Part shown: piece after piece, positions 39,600-49,328 of the stretch
Numbering within the stretch: position 1 is the stretch's first letter
How the letters are laid out: each line of letters begins with the position of its first letter
Source of the DNA: Bacteroidota bacterium
GTDB taxonomy: Bacteria > Bacteroidota > Bacteroidia > Chitinophagales > Saprospiraceae
Length of the DNA stretch: 64,000 nt
Direction of reading: 5' to 3'
Assembly: GCA_963169455.1 (NCBI GenBank)
Contig: CAUJDW010000017.1
Location: 28,913-92,912 of the forward strand
The notes under the pieces: model-generated
What the model was told of the DNA's origin: nothing
What the model saw: the letters and a program-made list of their open reading frames with translations, nothing else
The model's database searches: none
Position numbers and translations under genes: made by a program

Positions 39600-40934
39600 A
39601 TGAAGCACAGTACCACCCTAGGCCGTACCCAGAGGTGCCCTTTTTACGGTTCTTTGCAGCATCTGCTTTCGCCTTCGGCTGCCGACGACCTCACCCCCCC
39701 GCCTCAGGCTGCCTCGTCGGCGAAAGTTCAGATTCCTCTTTCCGTTCCAGGTTTCGGGCTGGCCATTTTCCGCGGGGCGGAGAACCTGCCTGCGGAATGG
39801 GACGGGTTACTTCCGGAGGGAACGCTGGTATTGAGCCGGGCTTACCTGCGCCTTTTCGAGCAGCACCCGCCGGAAGGAATGGGCTTTGCCTATCTGGCAT
39901 TTTACAAAGGCCATCAGTTGGCGGGGCTTGCCGTTTGCCAGTTGATGGAATTCAGGGCCCTGAGGCAGATACAGTCCCTTCAGCAGCCGGCCAGGGGCAG
40001 CCTGGGCGTTCGTGTGGCGCACCTGCTGAAACGCAGTGTAGCCCGGCGCATCAACGCCCGCCTCATCGTTTGCGGGCTTACCCAGTTTTCCGGAGAGTTC
40101 GCCTATTCCTTCGACGCCCGGCTGGCCTCCCCCGAGAACCAGGCCAGCCTGGCGGCCGAAGCGGTGGAATTGCTGGCGCGCCAGCTCAGGGAGGAAGGCT
40201 GGAACCCCTCGGGCATCCTGGCCAAGGATTTTTATCCGGAAAGCCTGCCTCATCTGAAACCGCTGGCCGACAGCGGTTATACTCCCTGCGTCTTTCAGCC
40301 CAACATGATACTCGACATCCGGCCCGGCTGGCTGTCCTTCGGCGACTATCTCGAGGCCATGTCCTCCAAATACCGGGTTCGGGCCCGACGGGCGTTCAAA
40401 AAACGGAATCCGCTTCGCAGCGAGGAGTTGGATGCCGAGGGGGTTCGGCTGCATCTGGGAAGCATGCACAAACTGTATCTGGAAATGGCCTCACAAGCCG
40501 ATTTCAACCTGCTTCAGCTGCCTGCCGCTTATTTCCTCGCCATGAAAGAGGCCTTTCCCGAACAATTCAGGGTGCTGGCATATTTTCACGGCGATCGCCT
40601 CGCCGGTTTCTGCACCACCTTGCGCAACGGCCGGGAACTGGAAGCGCATTTCATAGGCTTCGGGCAGGAGGAAAACAGGGAGCACCAGCTGTACCTCAAC
40701 ATGCTTTACGACATGGTGCGCCTGGCCATCGAGGAGGAACGGGTGGAACGGCTGGTGTTCTCCAGGACGGCCATGGAGATCAAAAGTTCGGTAGGAGCCG
40801 AACCCCGGGATATGTACTGCTACCTTCGGCACCTTTACGAACCGGCCAACCGCCTGGCCCCGGTGCTGGTCCGGCAGTTGCAGCCGCGGGTGGAATGGCG
40901 GCAGCGCCACCCCTTCAGCCAACAGGAAGATTAA
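39600..40934 (+). CDS. FemAB/GNAT-like acyltransferase domain protein
   Basis: About 444 aa from the second ATG (39600; an in-frame ATG at 39576 is an alternative). A double GNAT-like arrangement: the first half is divergent, the second (about residues 260-400) has the ARRAFKKRNPL-helix, GDRLAGFCTTLRNGRELEAHFIGF and YLNMLYDMVRLAIEEE, like FemAB/peptidogalycan-biosynthesis proteins. There is no signal peptide. Substrate unknown; possibly adds amino acids or acyl groups to envelope sugars. Its stop overlaps that of the convergent histidine kinase by 3 bp. Confidence 0.6.
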   Translation: MKHSTTLGRTQRCPFYGSLQHLLSPSAADDLTPPPQAASSAKVQIPLSVPGFGLAIFRGAENLPAEWDGLLPEGTLVLSRAYLRLFEQHPPEGMGFAYLAFYKGHQLAGLAVCQLMEFRALRQIQSLQQPARGSLGVRVAHLLKRSVARRINARLIVCGLTQFSGEFAYSFDARLASPENQASLAAEAVELLARQLREEGWNPSGILAKDFYPESLPHLKPLADSGYTPCVFQPNMILDIRPGWLSFGDYLEAMSSKYRVRARRAFKKRNPLRSEELDAEGVRLHLGSMHKLYLEMASQADFNLLQLPAAYFLAMKEAFPEQFRVLAYFHGDRLAGFCTTLRNGRELEAHFIGFGQEENREHQLYLNMLYDMVRLAIEEERVERLVFSRTAMEIKSSVGAEPRDMYCYLRHLYEPANRLAPVLVRQLQPRVEWRQRHPFSQQED

Positions 40935-43900
40935 CTGAACCGCTTGCCCTTTACCGTAACTTTAAAGCCGTTGTCGTGCCTGTATATGTCGATCTCGGCA
41001 TTAATGCGCTGGGCGCGCATGTGGAGGTTGGACAGGCCCTGCCCGGTTTTGCCGTTCACCCTGGCTTTGGAGCCGGCCGCGGTTTTGCCGTTGTCCTGAA
41101 CAGACAGAAAATAGTGCGCCCCTTCATTGTAAAAGCGGATGGTGGCCTTCGTCGCCTGCGAGTGTTTGGCAATGTTGTTGACCGCTTCCTTGAATATGAA
41201 ATACAGGTTTTGCCGGATCTGCACCGGCATTTTGCGCAGGCGGTCCATTTTCCCGATGTGCAACTCAAAAGCTATCCCCAGTGGTGCCAGCATTTCTTCC
41301 GCGTGTTCCCGCATCCGGTGGATCAGGTCCTCCACCCTGTCTTTGCGGGAATCGATAGACCAGATCACGTCGCTCATTTTCGACATGGCCTTGCGGCTCA
41401 CCTCGCCGATATTGCGCAGGCGGTCCCTGCTCTGCTCGTCGGGTGCGCCGGCCTGCAGCAGGTCTGTCTGCAGGGCAATGCCCGACAGCAGGCCGCTTAC
41501 CTCGTCGTGCAGGTCGCTGGACAATTTGGTGCGGATGCGCTCCATTTCCAGGCGGCGTTCCAGGCGATACCTGGAGATTCCGAACCCGATGCCGGCGATG
41601 GCCAGAATCAGCAGGATTTTGAACCAGATGGTTTGTGTGAACGCAGGTTTTACGCGAATGGGGAGCTTCAGGGTTTCAGTATTCCAGTTGCCGTTTGCGT
41701 CAGCGCCACTGACGTGGAGCCTGTACGGGCCTGGCGGCAGTTTGTTGAACCGGACGTTGGGCGTTCGGGTAGGGTTGGCCCAGGCCTTGTCATACCCCTC
41801 CAGCCAGGTGCGGTAGTGATTGCGGCGCGGGCTCTTGAAGTTAGGCAGGGTGTAGTGGATGGTGAAATAGTTGTCGCCGGGATGGATCGTCAGTTCTTCC
41901 AGGCTGGAGAGGTTGGCGTCCTGAACGATGGTGCTGTCCAGCCTGGAATTGTAACGGGTGATTTTGGTCAGCGCCACCGGGGGGGTCTCGCTGTCGATCA
42001 GCAGATCCTGGCCGTAGAAGGCATTGACGCCGTTGACGCCGCCGAAATAAAAGCGGCCGTCGGGGCCCCGGAGGTAGGAAAAGCGGTTGAACTCATCGTG
42101 GCTCAAACCGTCTGTTGTATAGAAGTTCCTGAAAAGCCCCCGTTTGCGGTCGAAATAGGATAAGCCGTTGTAGGTGCTGATCCAGTAGTTGCCGTGTTCG
42201 TCGGGGACGATGCCGCAGACCGTATTGCTGGCCAGCCCGTCCTCGCGGCTGTAATGCTGGAAGAGCCCTATTGTCGGGTTCAGTATGTCCAGCCCGTTGG
42301 TGGTGCCCAGCCACAGCATGCCTTCCCCGTCCTCGTGGATGGTGTAAATGATGTCGCTGGACAAGCTGTTCTCACCTTTCCCGGCGTTGTAAACCCTGGT
42401 GTGCCGTTTCTCCCGGTCTATCTGGTACAGCCCGTTCTCGGTGCCGATCCAGAGCAGCCCTTTGCTGTCTTCGAGCAAAAAATAAGCTGTGGCGTTCTGG
42501 AGGGGGTTGTTGCCTTCCTTGTCATGATACACCGTGAACTGTTCCGTGCGCGGGTCGAAGGAGACGAGCTGCCCGCCGGCGTCCGAAGGTTCGGCGCAGA
42601 GCCAGATGGCGCCGTCGCGGCTGAGCGTCAGGGCGCTGAACCTGTTTTTGAAATCATAAGTCGTCAGCCTGCAGGTGTGGGTGTTGTATTTGTGCAGCTG
42701 CCCCCCTGTAGAAGCGATCCCCTGGCAGGAAGCGCCCCAGAGGTTGCCTTCCTGGTCCAGTTTCAGGGCGTTGACGCAGGACAGGCCGACCTTCTTTCCC
42801 GTTCGCTCATCGATGAGTTCCAGGGTGTCCAGAAAACCGGTTTCCAGGTCGAGTTCGTACCATTCATCCACTTCCCGGGCGATGTAAATGAAGCGCCTGC
42901 CATCGCTGTCCATGCCGCGCATCACTGCCCCGCGCCGGTCCTGGCTGAGGTCTTCGGCCAGGAATGTTTTGACTTTCAATTGCCGGTTCTGCACGATCTT
43001 CAGCCCGGTGTCGGTGCCGAGAAACAAAGTCTGGAAAAAATCCCTGCCGTACAGCCCGGAAATATACCGGCTGTAGCCGAGCAGGTAAGTGAAGTCCACC
43101 AATTGGCTGCCCGGCTTTATGCAGAACATGCTCTGGATGGGATAGATATCCTTGGAGCGGCTGGAGCCGGCAAACAGGAGGTTGCCTTTCTGGTCTTCCC
43201 AGATATTGATGTAATAATAATCCGGAGGAAGTTGGGGCAGCAGCGTCAGGCTGTGGCCGTTGGGTTCCAGGAGGAAGGCGCCGCGCTGGCCCTGCAGGGA
43301 GAACCACACTTTGCCCTGCCTGTCCTGGTACAGGAAATAAGCCGAGCCGGGGTAGTTGCTCGGCTGGTCGAGGCATTCCAGGTCTTCGATCCCGAACCGG
43401 CGCAGCAACTGGCCTTTGCCTGAAAAAAGCCGCAGCCCCTTTTCGCTGTCGTTCATGAGGAATTCCCCGCCGGGCAGCTGCAGCAGGTGAACCGCCACAC
43501 TTCTTTCTTTGTGGTTTTCTTTTACGGAGGCCAGCAGTTCGAATTGGTTGTCCCGGATATGGCGGTAAATGTTGGTGGCCTGGTCACTGATGGCAACGAT
43601 CAGGATGTCGCCCCGGGGATTGACGGTAACCAGGCGGGGCAGCCCGTCGATCCCGTGCTCGGGCAGCAGGCTGACCATTTGCCGTTCCAGGGTTTCGGGG
43701 TCAAGGATGTCGAACAGGCCGAAATTGGAGCGAAAGGTAATGACGATATTGCCGTTCTTGTCGAGCTGAAGGTTCCGGATATTGGAGTCGGATATTTTCC
43801 TGTGGTTGTTGGGGTGGTTGTTGAAAACCAGGAACTCGTAACCATCGAAGCGGTTCAGGCCGTTCGGGGTGCCGAGCCAGAGGAGCCCGTTGCCGGCCTG

Positions 43901-44074
43901 GACGATAGACCTGACCAGGCGGTCGGAAAGTCCGTCATTGACGGAATAATACTCATAAGGGAATACCTTAGGCTGTGCTGTCAGGGTGGGCGCCAGCAGA
44001 ATTGGAAAAGCAGCAAGGCATAGTGAAAGGGCTATGCCATTGAAAAAAACCTCCCTACGATATTGCATGGGCAC
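40931..44074 (-). CDS. Two-component propeller sensor histidine kinase
   Basis: 1047 aa. Signal peptide/N-terminal helix (IALSLCLAAFPILLAP), then a periplasmic double beta-propeller with repeated L-W-[IL]-G-T-x-N-G-L blades (GLLWLGTPNGLNRFDG, GLLWIGTENGLYQID, GMLWLGTTNGLDIL). A Y_Y_Y domain (about 700-790), one membrane helix (IWFKILLILAIAGIGFGIS, near residue 815) and a HisKA_3/HATPase module follow. Phosphoacceptor His is in SSDLHDEVSGLLSG, and the kinase ends with GQGLSNLHMRAQRI. It lacks the response-regulator and AraC parts of classical hybrid systems and signals to the adjacent NarL-type regulator. Confidence 0.93.
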   Translation of the reverse strand: MPMQYRREVFFNGIALSLCLAAFPILLAPTLTAQPKVFPYEYYSVNDGLSDRLVRSIVQAGNGLLWLGTPNGLNRFDGYEFLVFNNHPNNHRKISDSNIRNLQLDKNGNIVITFRSNFGLFDILDPETLERQMVSLLPEHGIDGLPRLVTVNPRGDILIVAISDQATNIYRHIRDNQFELLASVKENHKERSVAVHLLQLPGGEFLMNDSEKGLRLFSGKGQLLRRFGIEDLECLDQPSNYPGSAYFLYQDRQGKVWFSLQGQRGAFLLEPNGHSLTLLPQLPPDYYYINIWEDQKGNLLFAGSSRSKDIYPIQSMFCIKPGSQLVDFTYLLGYSRYISGLYGRDFFQTLFLGTDTGLKIVQNRQLKVKTFLAEDLSQDRRGAVMRGMDSDGRRFIYIAREVDEWYELDLETGFLDTLELIDERTGKKVGLSCVNALKLDQEGNLWGASCQGIASTGGQLHKYNTHTCRLTTYDFKNRFSALTLSRDGAIWLCAEPSDAGGQLVSFDPRTEQFTVYHDKEGNNPLQNATAYFLLEDSKGLLWIGTENGLYQIDREKRHTRVYNAGKGENSLSSDIIYTIHEDGEGMLWLGTTNGLDILNPTIGLFQHYSREDGLASNTVCGIVPDEHGNYWISTYNGLSYFDRKRGLFRNFYTTDGLSHDEFNRFSYLRGPDGRFYFGGVNGVNAFYGQDLLIDSETPPVALTKITRYNSRLDSTIVQDANLSSLEELTIHPGDNYFTIHYTLPNFKSPRRNHYRTWLEGYDKAWANPTRTPNVRFNKLPPGPYRLHVSGADANGNWNTETLKLPIRVKPAFTQTIWFKILLILAIAGIGFGISRYRLERRLEMERIRTKLSSDLHDEVSGLLSGIALQTDLLQAGAPDEQSRDRLRNIGEVSRKAMSKMSDVIWSIDSRKDRVEDLIHRMREHAEEMLAPLGIAFELHIGKMDRLRKMPVQIRQNLYFIFKEAVNNIAKHSQATKATIRFYNEGAHYFLSVQDNGKTAAGSKARVNGKTGQGLSNLHMRAQRINAEIDIYRHDNGFKVTVKGKRFS

Positions 44075-44147
44075 AGATGCCGGTAAAAAGTGATTGCTAC
44101 CTCAGCCGCCAATTTATCAAAAATAAAGGAGTCTTTGAAGCCCTGCC

Positions 44148-44777
44148 TCAAATTTCGCCGTCCATTCTCTTGCGAATGACTTCTGCTTTACTGTTTACGT
44201 GCAGTTTCCGGTAAATTTTTTTGATATGGTCGCGCACCGTCTCAACCGAAACGAGGTATTTGTCGGCGATCATTTTATAACTCAGGCCATCGACGAGCCC
44301 CTGGACGATCTGCTCCTGCCGGCCGGTGAGCACCTGTTCCTCCCCGCTCTCCCGCTTCGGGGAAAAGTGGTCGATCACTTTGCGGGCAATGGAGGGCGAC
44401 ATGTAAGCCCCGCCCCTGTTTACGGTGAGGATCGCCTCTCTGATCTCCTGTATGCTGCTGCGCTTGACCAGATAGGAATCCGCCCCGGCGCACAGCGCCT
44501 TGAAGATGCGGTCGGAATCGTCGTAGGACGTCAGCATGATGATGTCCACATCCGGGAGTTTGCCTTTCAGCAGGCGGATGCCTTCCAGGCCCGACATGCC
44601 CGGCAGCCCGATGTCCAGGAGGATGACATCAACCTCCAGCCCTACATCCAGTTTCTCCAGAAATGTTTCGACGGAAGGAGCCGCGTGTACTGCCCCGAAT
44701 TCCTTCTGTTCCCTGAAGAATTGTTCCAGGCCGTCCCTGAACATTTTTTCATCTTCGATAATCCCCAGCTCGATCAT
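44148..44777 (-). CDS. NarL/LuxR-type response regulator
   Basis: A 209-aa regulator: receiver domain with phosphoacceptor D55 (VILLDIGLPGMSG), then a LuxR HTH (EEQVLTGRQEQIVQGLVDGL, KMIADKYLVSVETVRDHIKK, residues 145-195). It lies directly upstream of the propeller kinase gene, 73 bp apart on the same strand, so it is the cognate regulator. The upstream region has the -7-like box AATATTTG (44821-44828, minus) and a 15-nt AGCGC/GCGCT hairpin. Confidence 0.95.
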   Translation of the reverse strand: MIELGIIEDEKMFRDGLEQFFREQKEFGAVHAAPSVETFLEKLDVGLEVDVILLDIGLPGMSGLEGIRLLKGKLPDVDIIMLTSYDDSDRIFKALCAGADSYLVKRSSIQEIREAILTVNRGGAYMSPSIARKVIDHFSPKRESGEEQVLTGRQEQIVQGLVDGLSYKMIADKYLVSVETVRDHIKKIYRKLHVNSKAEVIRKRMDGEI

Positions 44778-45045
44778 GGTTTTGCCAACGGGTTTTGGTA
44801 TATAAAGCGCTGCAGGCGCTCCAAATATTCTTAAAAATACATCTTTTATACATCGGAGGAAATTTCGGGGCTTTTTCCTGCAGCTTCTTTGCCTGGGCTT
44901 TTCTGGAATAATGCGCCAAAACTTCTATTTTTGCCATTGGGCTGAAGTATCACTTTGCCGTTTGAAATAAAATTTCGATTTTCACTTTCCGGGCTTGGGT
45001 ATACAGCGCCATGGGCAGTTTTTAAAAAATACAAAATAAAAATCT

Positions 45046-46113
45046 ATGTTGCGTTCTAAAATCGGCGGCATTGGTTACTATGTTCCCGAGAAGGTGGTCA
45101 CCAACGACGACCTCACGAAAGTGATGGACACCTCGGACGAGTGGATACAGGAAAGGACGGGTATCCTGGAGCGCCGCTACGGCAAAAAACACGAAGAGAC
45201 TACGACCACCATGGCCGCCCGCGCAGCGGCTGTCGCCATCGAGCGGGCCGGTATCCGGAAGGAGGATGTCGATTTCATCATTTTCGCCACCCTCAGCCCC
45301 GACTTCTATTTCCCCGGCTGCGGTGTGCTGTTGCAGCGCGAACTGGGCATTACCGCTTCGGAAGCCGGCGCGCTCGACATCCGCAACCAATGCTCCGGTT
45401 TCCTCTACGGGATTTCGGTGGCCGACCAGTTCATCCGCACCGGCATGTATAAAAACGTGCTGGTTGTCGGTTCCGAGATGCATTCAATGGGGCTGGACTT
45501 CAGCACCAGCGGCCGCAACGTGACGGTCATTTTCGGCGATGGCGCCGGAGCTGTGCTCTTGCAGCCTACGGAAGAGGAAAACAAAGGCATTCTGACTACC
45601 TGCCTGCACTCCGATGGCACTTACGCAGAAAAGCTGGCCCTGATAAACCCGGGCGCTCATGGCGGGTACCATGCCAAACAACTGGAGGAACCCGTAGATT
45701 ATGGCTACCCCGATTCGAAATACGGCGATATGTTCGTCACCCAGCGCATGCTGGATGAGGGCATGCTCTTCCCCTACATGGACGGCCAGTTCGTCTTCAA
45801 AATGGCCGTCCAGAAGTTCCCCGAAGTCATCCTGGAAGCCCTGGGCAAAGCAGGCCTGAAAAAGGAAGATATCACCATGCTGATACCCCACCAGGCCAAC
45901 CTGCGCATCAGCCAGTTCGTTCAGCGAAGGCTGGGGCTGCGCGACGATCAGATATGGAACAACATACAGCGGTTCGGCAATACGACGGCGGCCTCCGTGC
46001 CCATCGCCCTCTGCGAGGCCTATGAGGCCGGCGCCATCAAAAGCGGCGACCTGGTCTGCCTGGCGGCCTTCGGCAGCGGCTTCACCTGGGGCGCCGCCTT
46101 GTTGCGCTGGTAA
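45046..46113 (+). CDS. 3-oxoacyl-ACP synthase III (FabH-like KASIII)
   Basis: A 355-aa thiolase-fold condensing enzyme. Catalytic Cys116 in IRNQCSGFLYG, His in MLIPHQANLRIS (about residue 285) and Asn in QRFGNTTAASVP (about residue 315) are all present. It joins acetyl-CoA or a branched/other starter with malonyl-ACP; a role in a secondary pathway is possible because essential fabH is usually next to plsX/rpmF, absent here. The perfect -7 box TATTTTTG is at 44936-44943, giving a leader of about 95 nt. Terminator at 46168-46195. Confidence 0.92.
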   Translation: MLRSKIGGIGYYVPEKVVTNDDLTKVMDTSDEWIQERTGILERRYGKKHEETTTTMAARAAAVAIERAGIRKEDVDFIIFATLSPDFYFPGCGVLLQRELGITASEAGALDIRNQCSGFLYGISVADQFIRTGMYKNVLVVGSEMHSMGLDFSTSGRNVTVIFGDGAGAVLLQPTEEENKGILTTCLHSDGTYAEKLALINPGAHGGYHAKQLEEPVDYGYPDSKYGDMFVTQRMLDEGMLFPYMDGQFVFKMAVQKFPEVILEALGKAGLKKEDITMLIPHQANLRISQFVQRRLGLRDDQIWNNIQRFGNTTAASVPIALCEAYEAGAIKSGDLVCLAAFGSGFTWGAALLRW

Positions 46114-46167
46114 GCGCTTCACCCTCTCGGAAGTTGTATTAACTTTTTCATAGCACATTAATTTGGC

Positions 46168-46195
46168 GCCTGCCCTTTCCGGGCAGGCTTTTTTT
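46168..46195 (+). terminator. Rho-independent terminator after the KASIII gene
   Basis: GCCTGCCC (46168-46175) and GGGCAGGC (46181-46188) with a 5-nt loop, then seven T. A GGCGCC hexamer lies on each side. 55 bp beyond the stop at 46113. Confidence 0.9.
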
Positions 46196-46331
46196 GGCGC
46201 CGCCCGGAAGCTGGAAAAAACGGGCCTGTTTTCCGGAAACCAGTGCAATATTTTAATTTCGCCGGCAGTTAACCCGGCAAAACCCCCGCCATCGGGAAAA
46301 GGCAAATTCACAAAATTCAACCGCTGTCATC

Positions 46332-46868
46332 ATGAAGGGAAAAAAGTGGCTGTTTCTTCTGTTTGGGATGTCCCTGATATTCGGGCAGGCCCTGGGCCAG
46401 AAGCCGCCGGAAACGGAGAAGGAATTCGATGAAGGCTATCAGCGCCGCATTCAGATGGAGTACATCGACGGGGTGTATATCCCCAAAGACCTCAGCGACG
46501 CCCTGGTTCAGCTCAGCAAGCTGGTGGACAGGGAGTCCAGGGCGAAGTTCAAAAGCGTTCCGGAAGAAGAGGCTATCCACAAACTCCATTTCAGCCTGGG
46601 GCGCTGGATCACGCTGAACTGGGGCTTTTACGAGGGCTCCCGCCTTTCCCACGGCCTTCGCCAGATGGGGGTCTACCACCCCGAGGATATGGCCCGGCTC
46701 ATCATCCGCTCCTTCCACCGCAGCCTCAACCAGCGGCCCATCGACCTGAAAGGGCAGATAGAGGCCATCCAGGCCGAACAGAAAAAGCGCCTGGAGGAAC
46801 GCCTTCAGAAAGGGGATATCCTGTATGAAGAAAAGCGGCCGCTCGGCAGGGATAGCAGCGGCCAGTAA
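46332..46868 (+). CDS. DUF6794-like exported protein
   Basis: A 178-aa protein with signal peptide MKGKKWLFLLFGMSLIFGQALG. The mature part has IPKDLSDALVQLSKLV, KLHFSLGRWITLNWGFYEGSRL and YHPEDMARLIIRSFHR, features I associate with the DUF6794 group. No catalytic motif; function unknown. It is preceded by the terminator at 46168-46195 and is convergent with the hydrolase gene (59 bp). Confidence 0.65.
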   Translation: MKGKKWLFLLFGMSLIFGQALGQKPPETEKEFDEGYQRRIQMEYIDGVYIPKDLSDALVQLSKLVDRESRAKFKSVPEEEAIHKLHFSLGRWITLNWGFYEGSRLSHGLRQMGVYHPEDMARLIIRSFHRSLNQRPIDLKGQIEAIQAEQKKRLEERLQKGDILYEEKRPLGRDSSGQ

Positions 46869-46927
46869 GTGGGAGCCAAAACCTGCAAAAGATTGGTTGA
46901 GGCTCTGCCTGCCGGCGTACTGAATAA

Positions 46928-48112
46928 CTATCCCACGAACTCCCGGATCTCTCCGGCGATGGTTTCCGCGCATTCCCACTGGGCAAAGTGCCCGCAGTTG
47001 GACAGCATGGTGAGCTGGCTGCCGGGAATCTGCGCCGCGCCGATCTCTCCGACCAGGCGGGTGGTGAGGGTGGGGTTGACTATCTTGTTGGGAATGAGCT
47101 GGTCGTTCTGCCCGAAAAGGATAAGGGTGGGAACCCTGATCCGGGAAAGCTGCGGCAAAACGGGCTCGTCCAGCATGGCCGTCACGCAGCGGGGGATGAG
47201 CCGGCAATAGTAGCTGAACGCCCCGGGAACCTGCCGCATGGCCAGGCGTTCATCGACCATGAAGCGGGCATCGTCGGGGAACTGGTAGAAATTGGCCTCG
47301 AAGGCGGCCCTGACCTGTTCCTCCGGGGCATCCACAAGAAGGGCGGGGTTGTACAAGCTGCGCAGCCACTGATGGCCGGTATGGTTGAAGGCCTCGAACC
47401 CGGCCGGGGCAATGAGCACCAGCTTTTCAAAAAGCCGCGGGCGTTTAAGGACGCAGAACATGGCTACCTGGCCCCCCATGGAATGCCCGACCAGCGTCAG
47501 GTTCGTCAACTGCAGGCTTTCCGCTACTTCGATCACCTTGCCGGCGAAAAAGGCCATGCTCACCGGAAACTCTCCCTTGCTGGACGCCCCATACCCCGGA
47601 AAGTCCATGGCGATGCAGCGGTAGTGATCGGCCAGGGCGCCGGCCAGTTTTATCCAGCCTTTGTAATTGCTGCCCAAACCGTGCAGAAAAAGCAAAGTCC
47701 GGGGGCCTTTCCCCCGGGCCATGTACCCGATCTCCGTGCCGTCCCTGAGTTTAACCGTCGCCTGGATGTATGCAGCCCCGGAGCCGGGTGCTTCCTCTTC
47801 CCGCGTTTCCGCCATTCGCAGAACTGCCGGCGGAGCTGCTTTTTTTCGCTTTTGCAGCAGGACATACAAGCCGATGCCCAGCGCCAGGGAAGCCAGCAAC
47901 AGCAACACCAGCATGGCCGCATTGCCAATGGCCGCCGACAGCGCCAAACCGGCCGCCAGTGGCGGCAACTGAATGCTGCCTGCTGCCGGGCCAGCCGAAG
48001 CGAATGCGGCCCGAAAGCCGCCCGGAAGGGCAAAGTACAGAACAGCGCCTCCGCAGAAACCACAAAGGAGAATAACAACAACAGCCCGCCAGATGAGTTC
48101 CTGAAACGCCAT
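46928..48112 (-). CDS. Membrane-anchored alpha/beta hydrolase
   Basis: About 394 aa. Two N-terminal membrane segments (AVVVILLCGFCGGAVLYFA at residues 10-28 and NAAMLVLLLLASLALGIGL near 60-78) precede an alpha/beta hydrolase fold: HGLGSNYKGW, nucleophile GHSMGG, acid loop and catalytic His in SNCGHFAQWE at the C-terminus. Most likely an esterase or lipase-like enzyme at the membrane. ATG 48112 (MAFQEL) is preferred to TTG 48157. Divergent from the SDR gene. Confidence 0.88.
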   Translation of the reverse strand: MAFQELIWRAVVVILLCGFCGGAVLYFALPGGFRAAFASAGPAAGSIQLPPLAAGLALSAAIGNAAMLVLLLLASLALGIGLYVLLQKRKKAAPPAVLRMAETREEEAPGSGAAYIQATVKLRDGTEIGYMARGKGPRTLLFLHGLGSNYKGWIKLAGALADHYRCIAMDFPGYGASSKGEFPVSMAFFAGKVIEVAESLQLTNLTLVGHSMGGQVAMFCVLKRPRLFEKLVLIAPAGFEAFNHTGHQWLRSLYNPALLVDAPEEQVRAAFEANFYQFPDDARFMVDERLAMRQVPGAFSYYCRLIPRCVTAMLDEPVLPQLSRIRVPTLILFGQNDQLIPNKIVNPTLTTRLVGEIGAAQIPGSQLTMLSNCGHFAQWECAETIAGEIREFVG

Positions 48113-48267
48113 GGCCAAGTGACTTTTTCCGAAAGCTATAAAAAGTATCGAAACCAAAATAATACAGGCAGCCCCTTCCCGAAAATAATGTGCCGGGATA
48201 AATATCGGAACATCCTTTTCGGCAGAGATATCGAATATTAATAAATCAGTAAAATAAGAGGTTTGTA

Positions 48268-48298
48268 TTGGCTTGGAAAGCGGATTTTTGTACCTTGT
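48268..48298 (+). promoter_or_regulatory. Bacteroidota-type promoter of the SDR gene
   Basis: TTG (48268-48270), a 20-bp spacer and TACCTTGT (48291-48298) match the TTG-N19-21-TAnnTTTG arrangement. The expected start near 48304 gives a leader of about 110 nt before the ATG at 48417. Confidence 0.6.
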
Positions 48299-48416
48299 TT
48301 CGGGCTGGTTACATAAAAAAATCCTGTTCTGCAGGGTGGGGGCTACAAGCTGTTTTTACAAATATTCTGAGCATTCATATAACCAATCGCCTAACTATCA
48401 GACTAAAACCAGTACT

Positions 48417-49166
48417 ATGAAAAAGGACGAAAAAAAGTACGTTGCGCTCGTCACCGGCGCCACCGGAGGCCTTGGAACGGCCATGGTCAAACACCTGGTG
48501 GATGACGGCTATCTGGTGATAGCCAACTACCACACACGCGCCAAGGCTGATAAATGGAACGAAAAAATGAAGGCGGAAGGTTATGACGTTCCGCTGTATT
48601 ATGCCGATGTTTCCGACTTCAATTCCGTGGGAGAAATGATAGAAAAGATCCAGAAAGATATCGGCACGGTCGACATCCTGGTGAACAATGCTGGAATTAC
48701 GCGCGACGGAGCGTTCAGGAAGATGACTTTCGAAAACTGGGATGCGGTCATCAGGACGAACCTTTACAGCGCCTTCAACTGCTGCCGCCACGTCATCAAC
48801 CCCATGATCGACCAGCAATACGGCCGGATCATCAACATCTCCTCGGTCAACGGGCAGCGTGCGCAGTTTGGCCAGGCCAACTACGCCGCCGCCAAAGCGG
48901 GCATGCACGGCCTGACCAAAACCCTGGCCATCGAAGTGGCCAGCAAGGGCATCACGGTGAACACCATCTCTCCGGGTTATATCGGCACGGATATGGTGAT
49001 GGCGGTGGCGGAGGAAATACGGGAGCAGATCATCAAAACCATCCCGGCCGGCCGCCTCGGCGGCACCTACGAGATCGCCCACCGGGTCTCCTTCCTGGCT
49101 TCCAAAGACGCGGCATTCATCACCGGCGCCAACTATTGCATCAATGGGGGGCAGCACGTGTTTTAG
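48417..49166 (+). CDS. SDR family 3-oxoacyl/acetoacetyl-CoA reductase (PhaB-like)
   Basis: 249 aa, classical SDR: nucleotide motif TGATGGLG (residues 13-20), NNAG near 90, catalytic Ser in INISSVNG, YAAAK near 157. The family-specific segment VNTISPGYIGTDM and the C-terminal IASFLASKDAAFITG-like end fit PhaB acetoacetyl-CoA reductases or FabG. No PHA synthase or thiolase is nearby, so the pathway is open. ATG 48417 (MKKDEKK) rather than the upstream in-frame start at 48273, which would span the promoter. Confidence 0.88.
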   Translation: MKKDEKKYVALVTGATGGLGTAMVKHLVDDGYLVIANYHTRAKADKWNEKMKAEGYDVPLYYADVSDFNSVGEMIEKIQKDIGTVDILVNNAGITRDGAFRKMTFENWDAVIRTNLYSAFNCCRHVINPMIDQQYGRIINISSVNGQRAQFGQANYAAAKAGMHGLTKTLAIEVASKGITVNTISPGYIGTDMVMAVAEEIREQIIKTIPAGRLGGTYEIAHRVSFLASKDAAFITGANYCINGGQHVF

Positions 49167-49179
49167 GGGGCTGTTCAAA

Positions 49180-49263
49180 GTTTCAGGTTTCAGGTTTCAG
49201 GTTTCAGGTTTCAGGTTTCAGGTTTCAGGTTTCAGGTTTCAGGTTTGAGGTTTCAGGTTTGAG
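49180..49263. repeat. Twelve-copy heptamer tandem repeat (GTTTCAG)
   Basis: Twelve consecutive 7-bp units from 49180 to 49263: ten GTTTCAG and two GTTTGAG (49243-49249 and 49257-49263). It lies 14 bp after the SDR stop. Short runs of GTTTCAA (2 copies) also occur at 2051-2064. Period 7 is not a multiple of 3 and there is no ORF. Confidence 0.95.
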
Positions 49264-49328
49264 GTTCCCCTGATAACCAGGCTTTTACTGGGGTGTCGAC
49301 ACGGTTATTTGAAGGCGCCCTGTTTTAG

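Noticed and set aside
39635..42163. 842-codon plus-strand open frame
   Set aside because: Crosses the FemAB-like gene in another frame and then the histidine kinase in antisense; both of those have domain evidence.
49180..49263. Heptamer array as a CRISPR
   Set aside because: Units are 7 bp, contiguous, with no unique spacers and no cas genes nearby.
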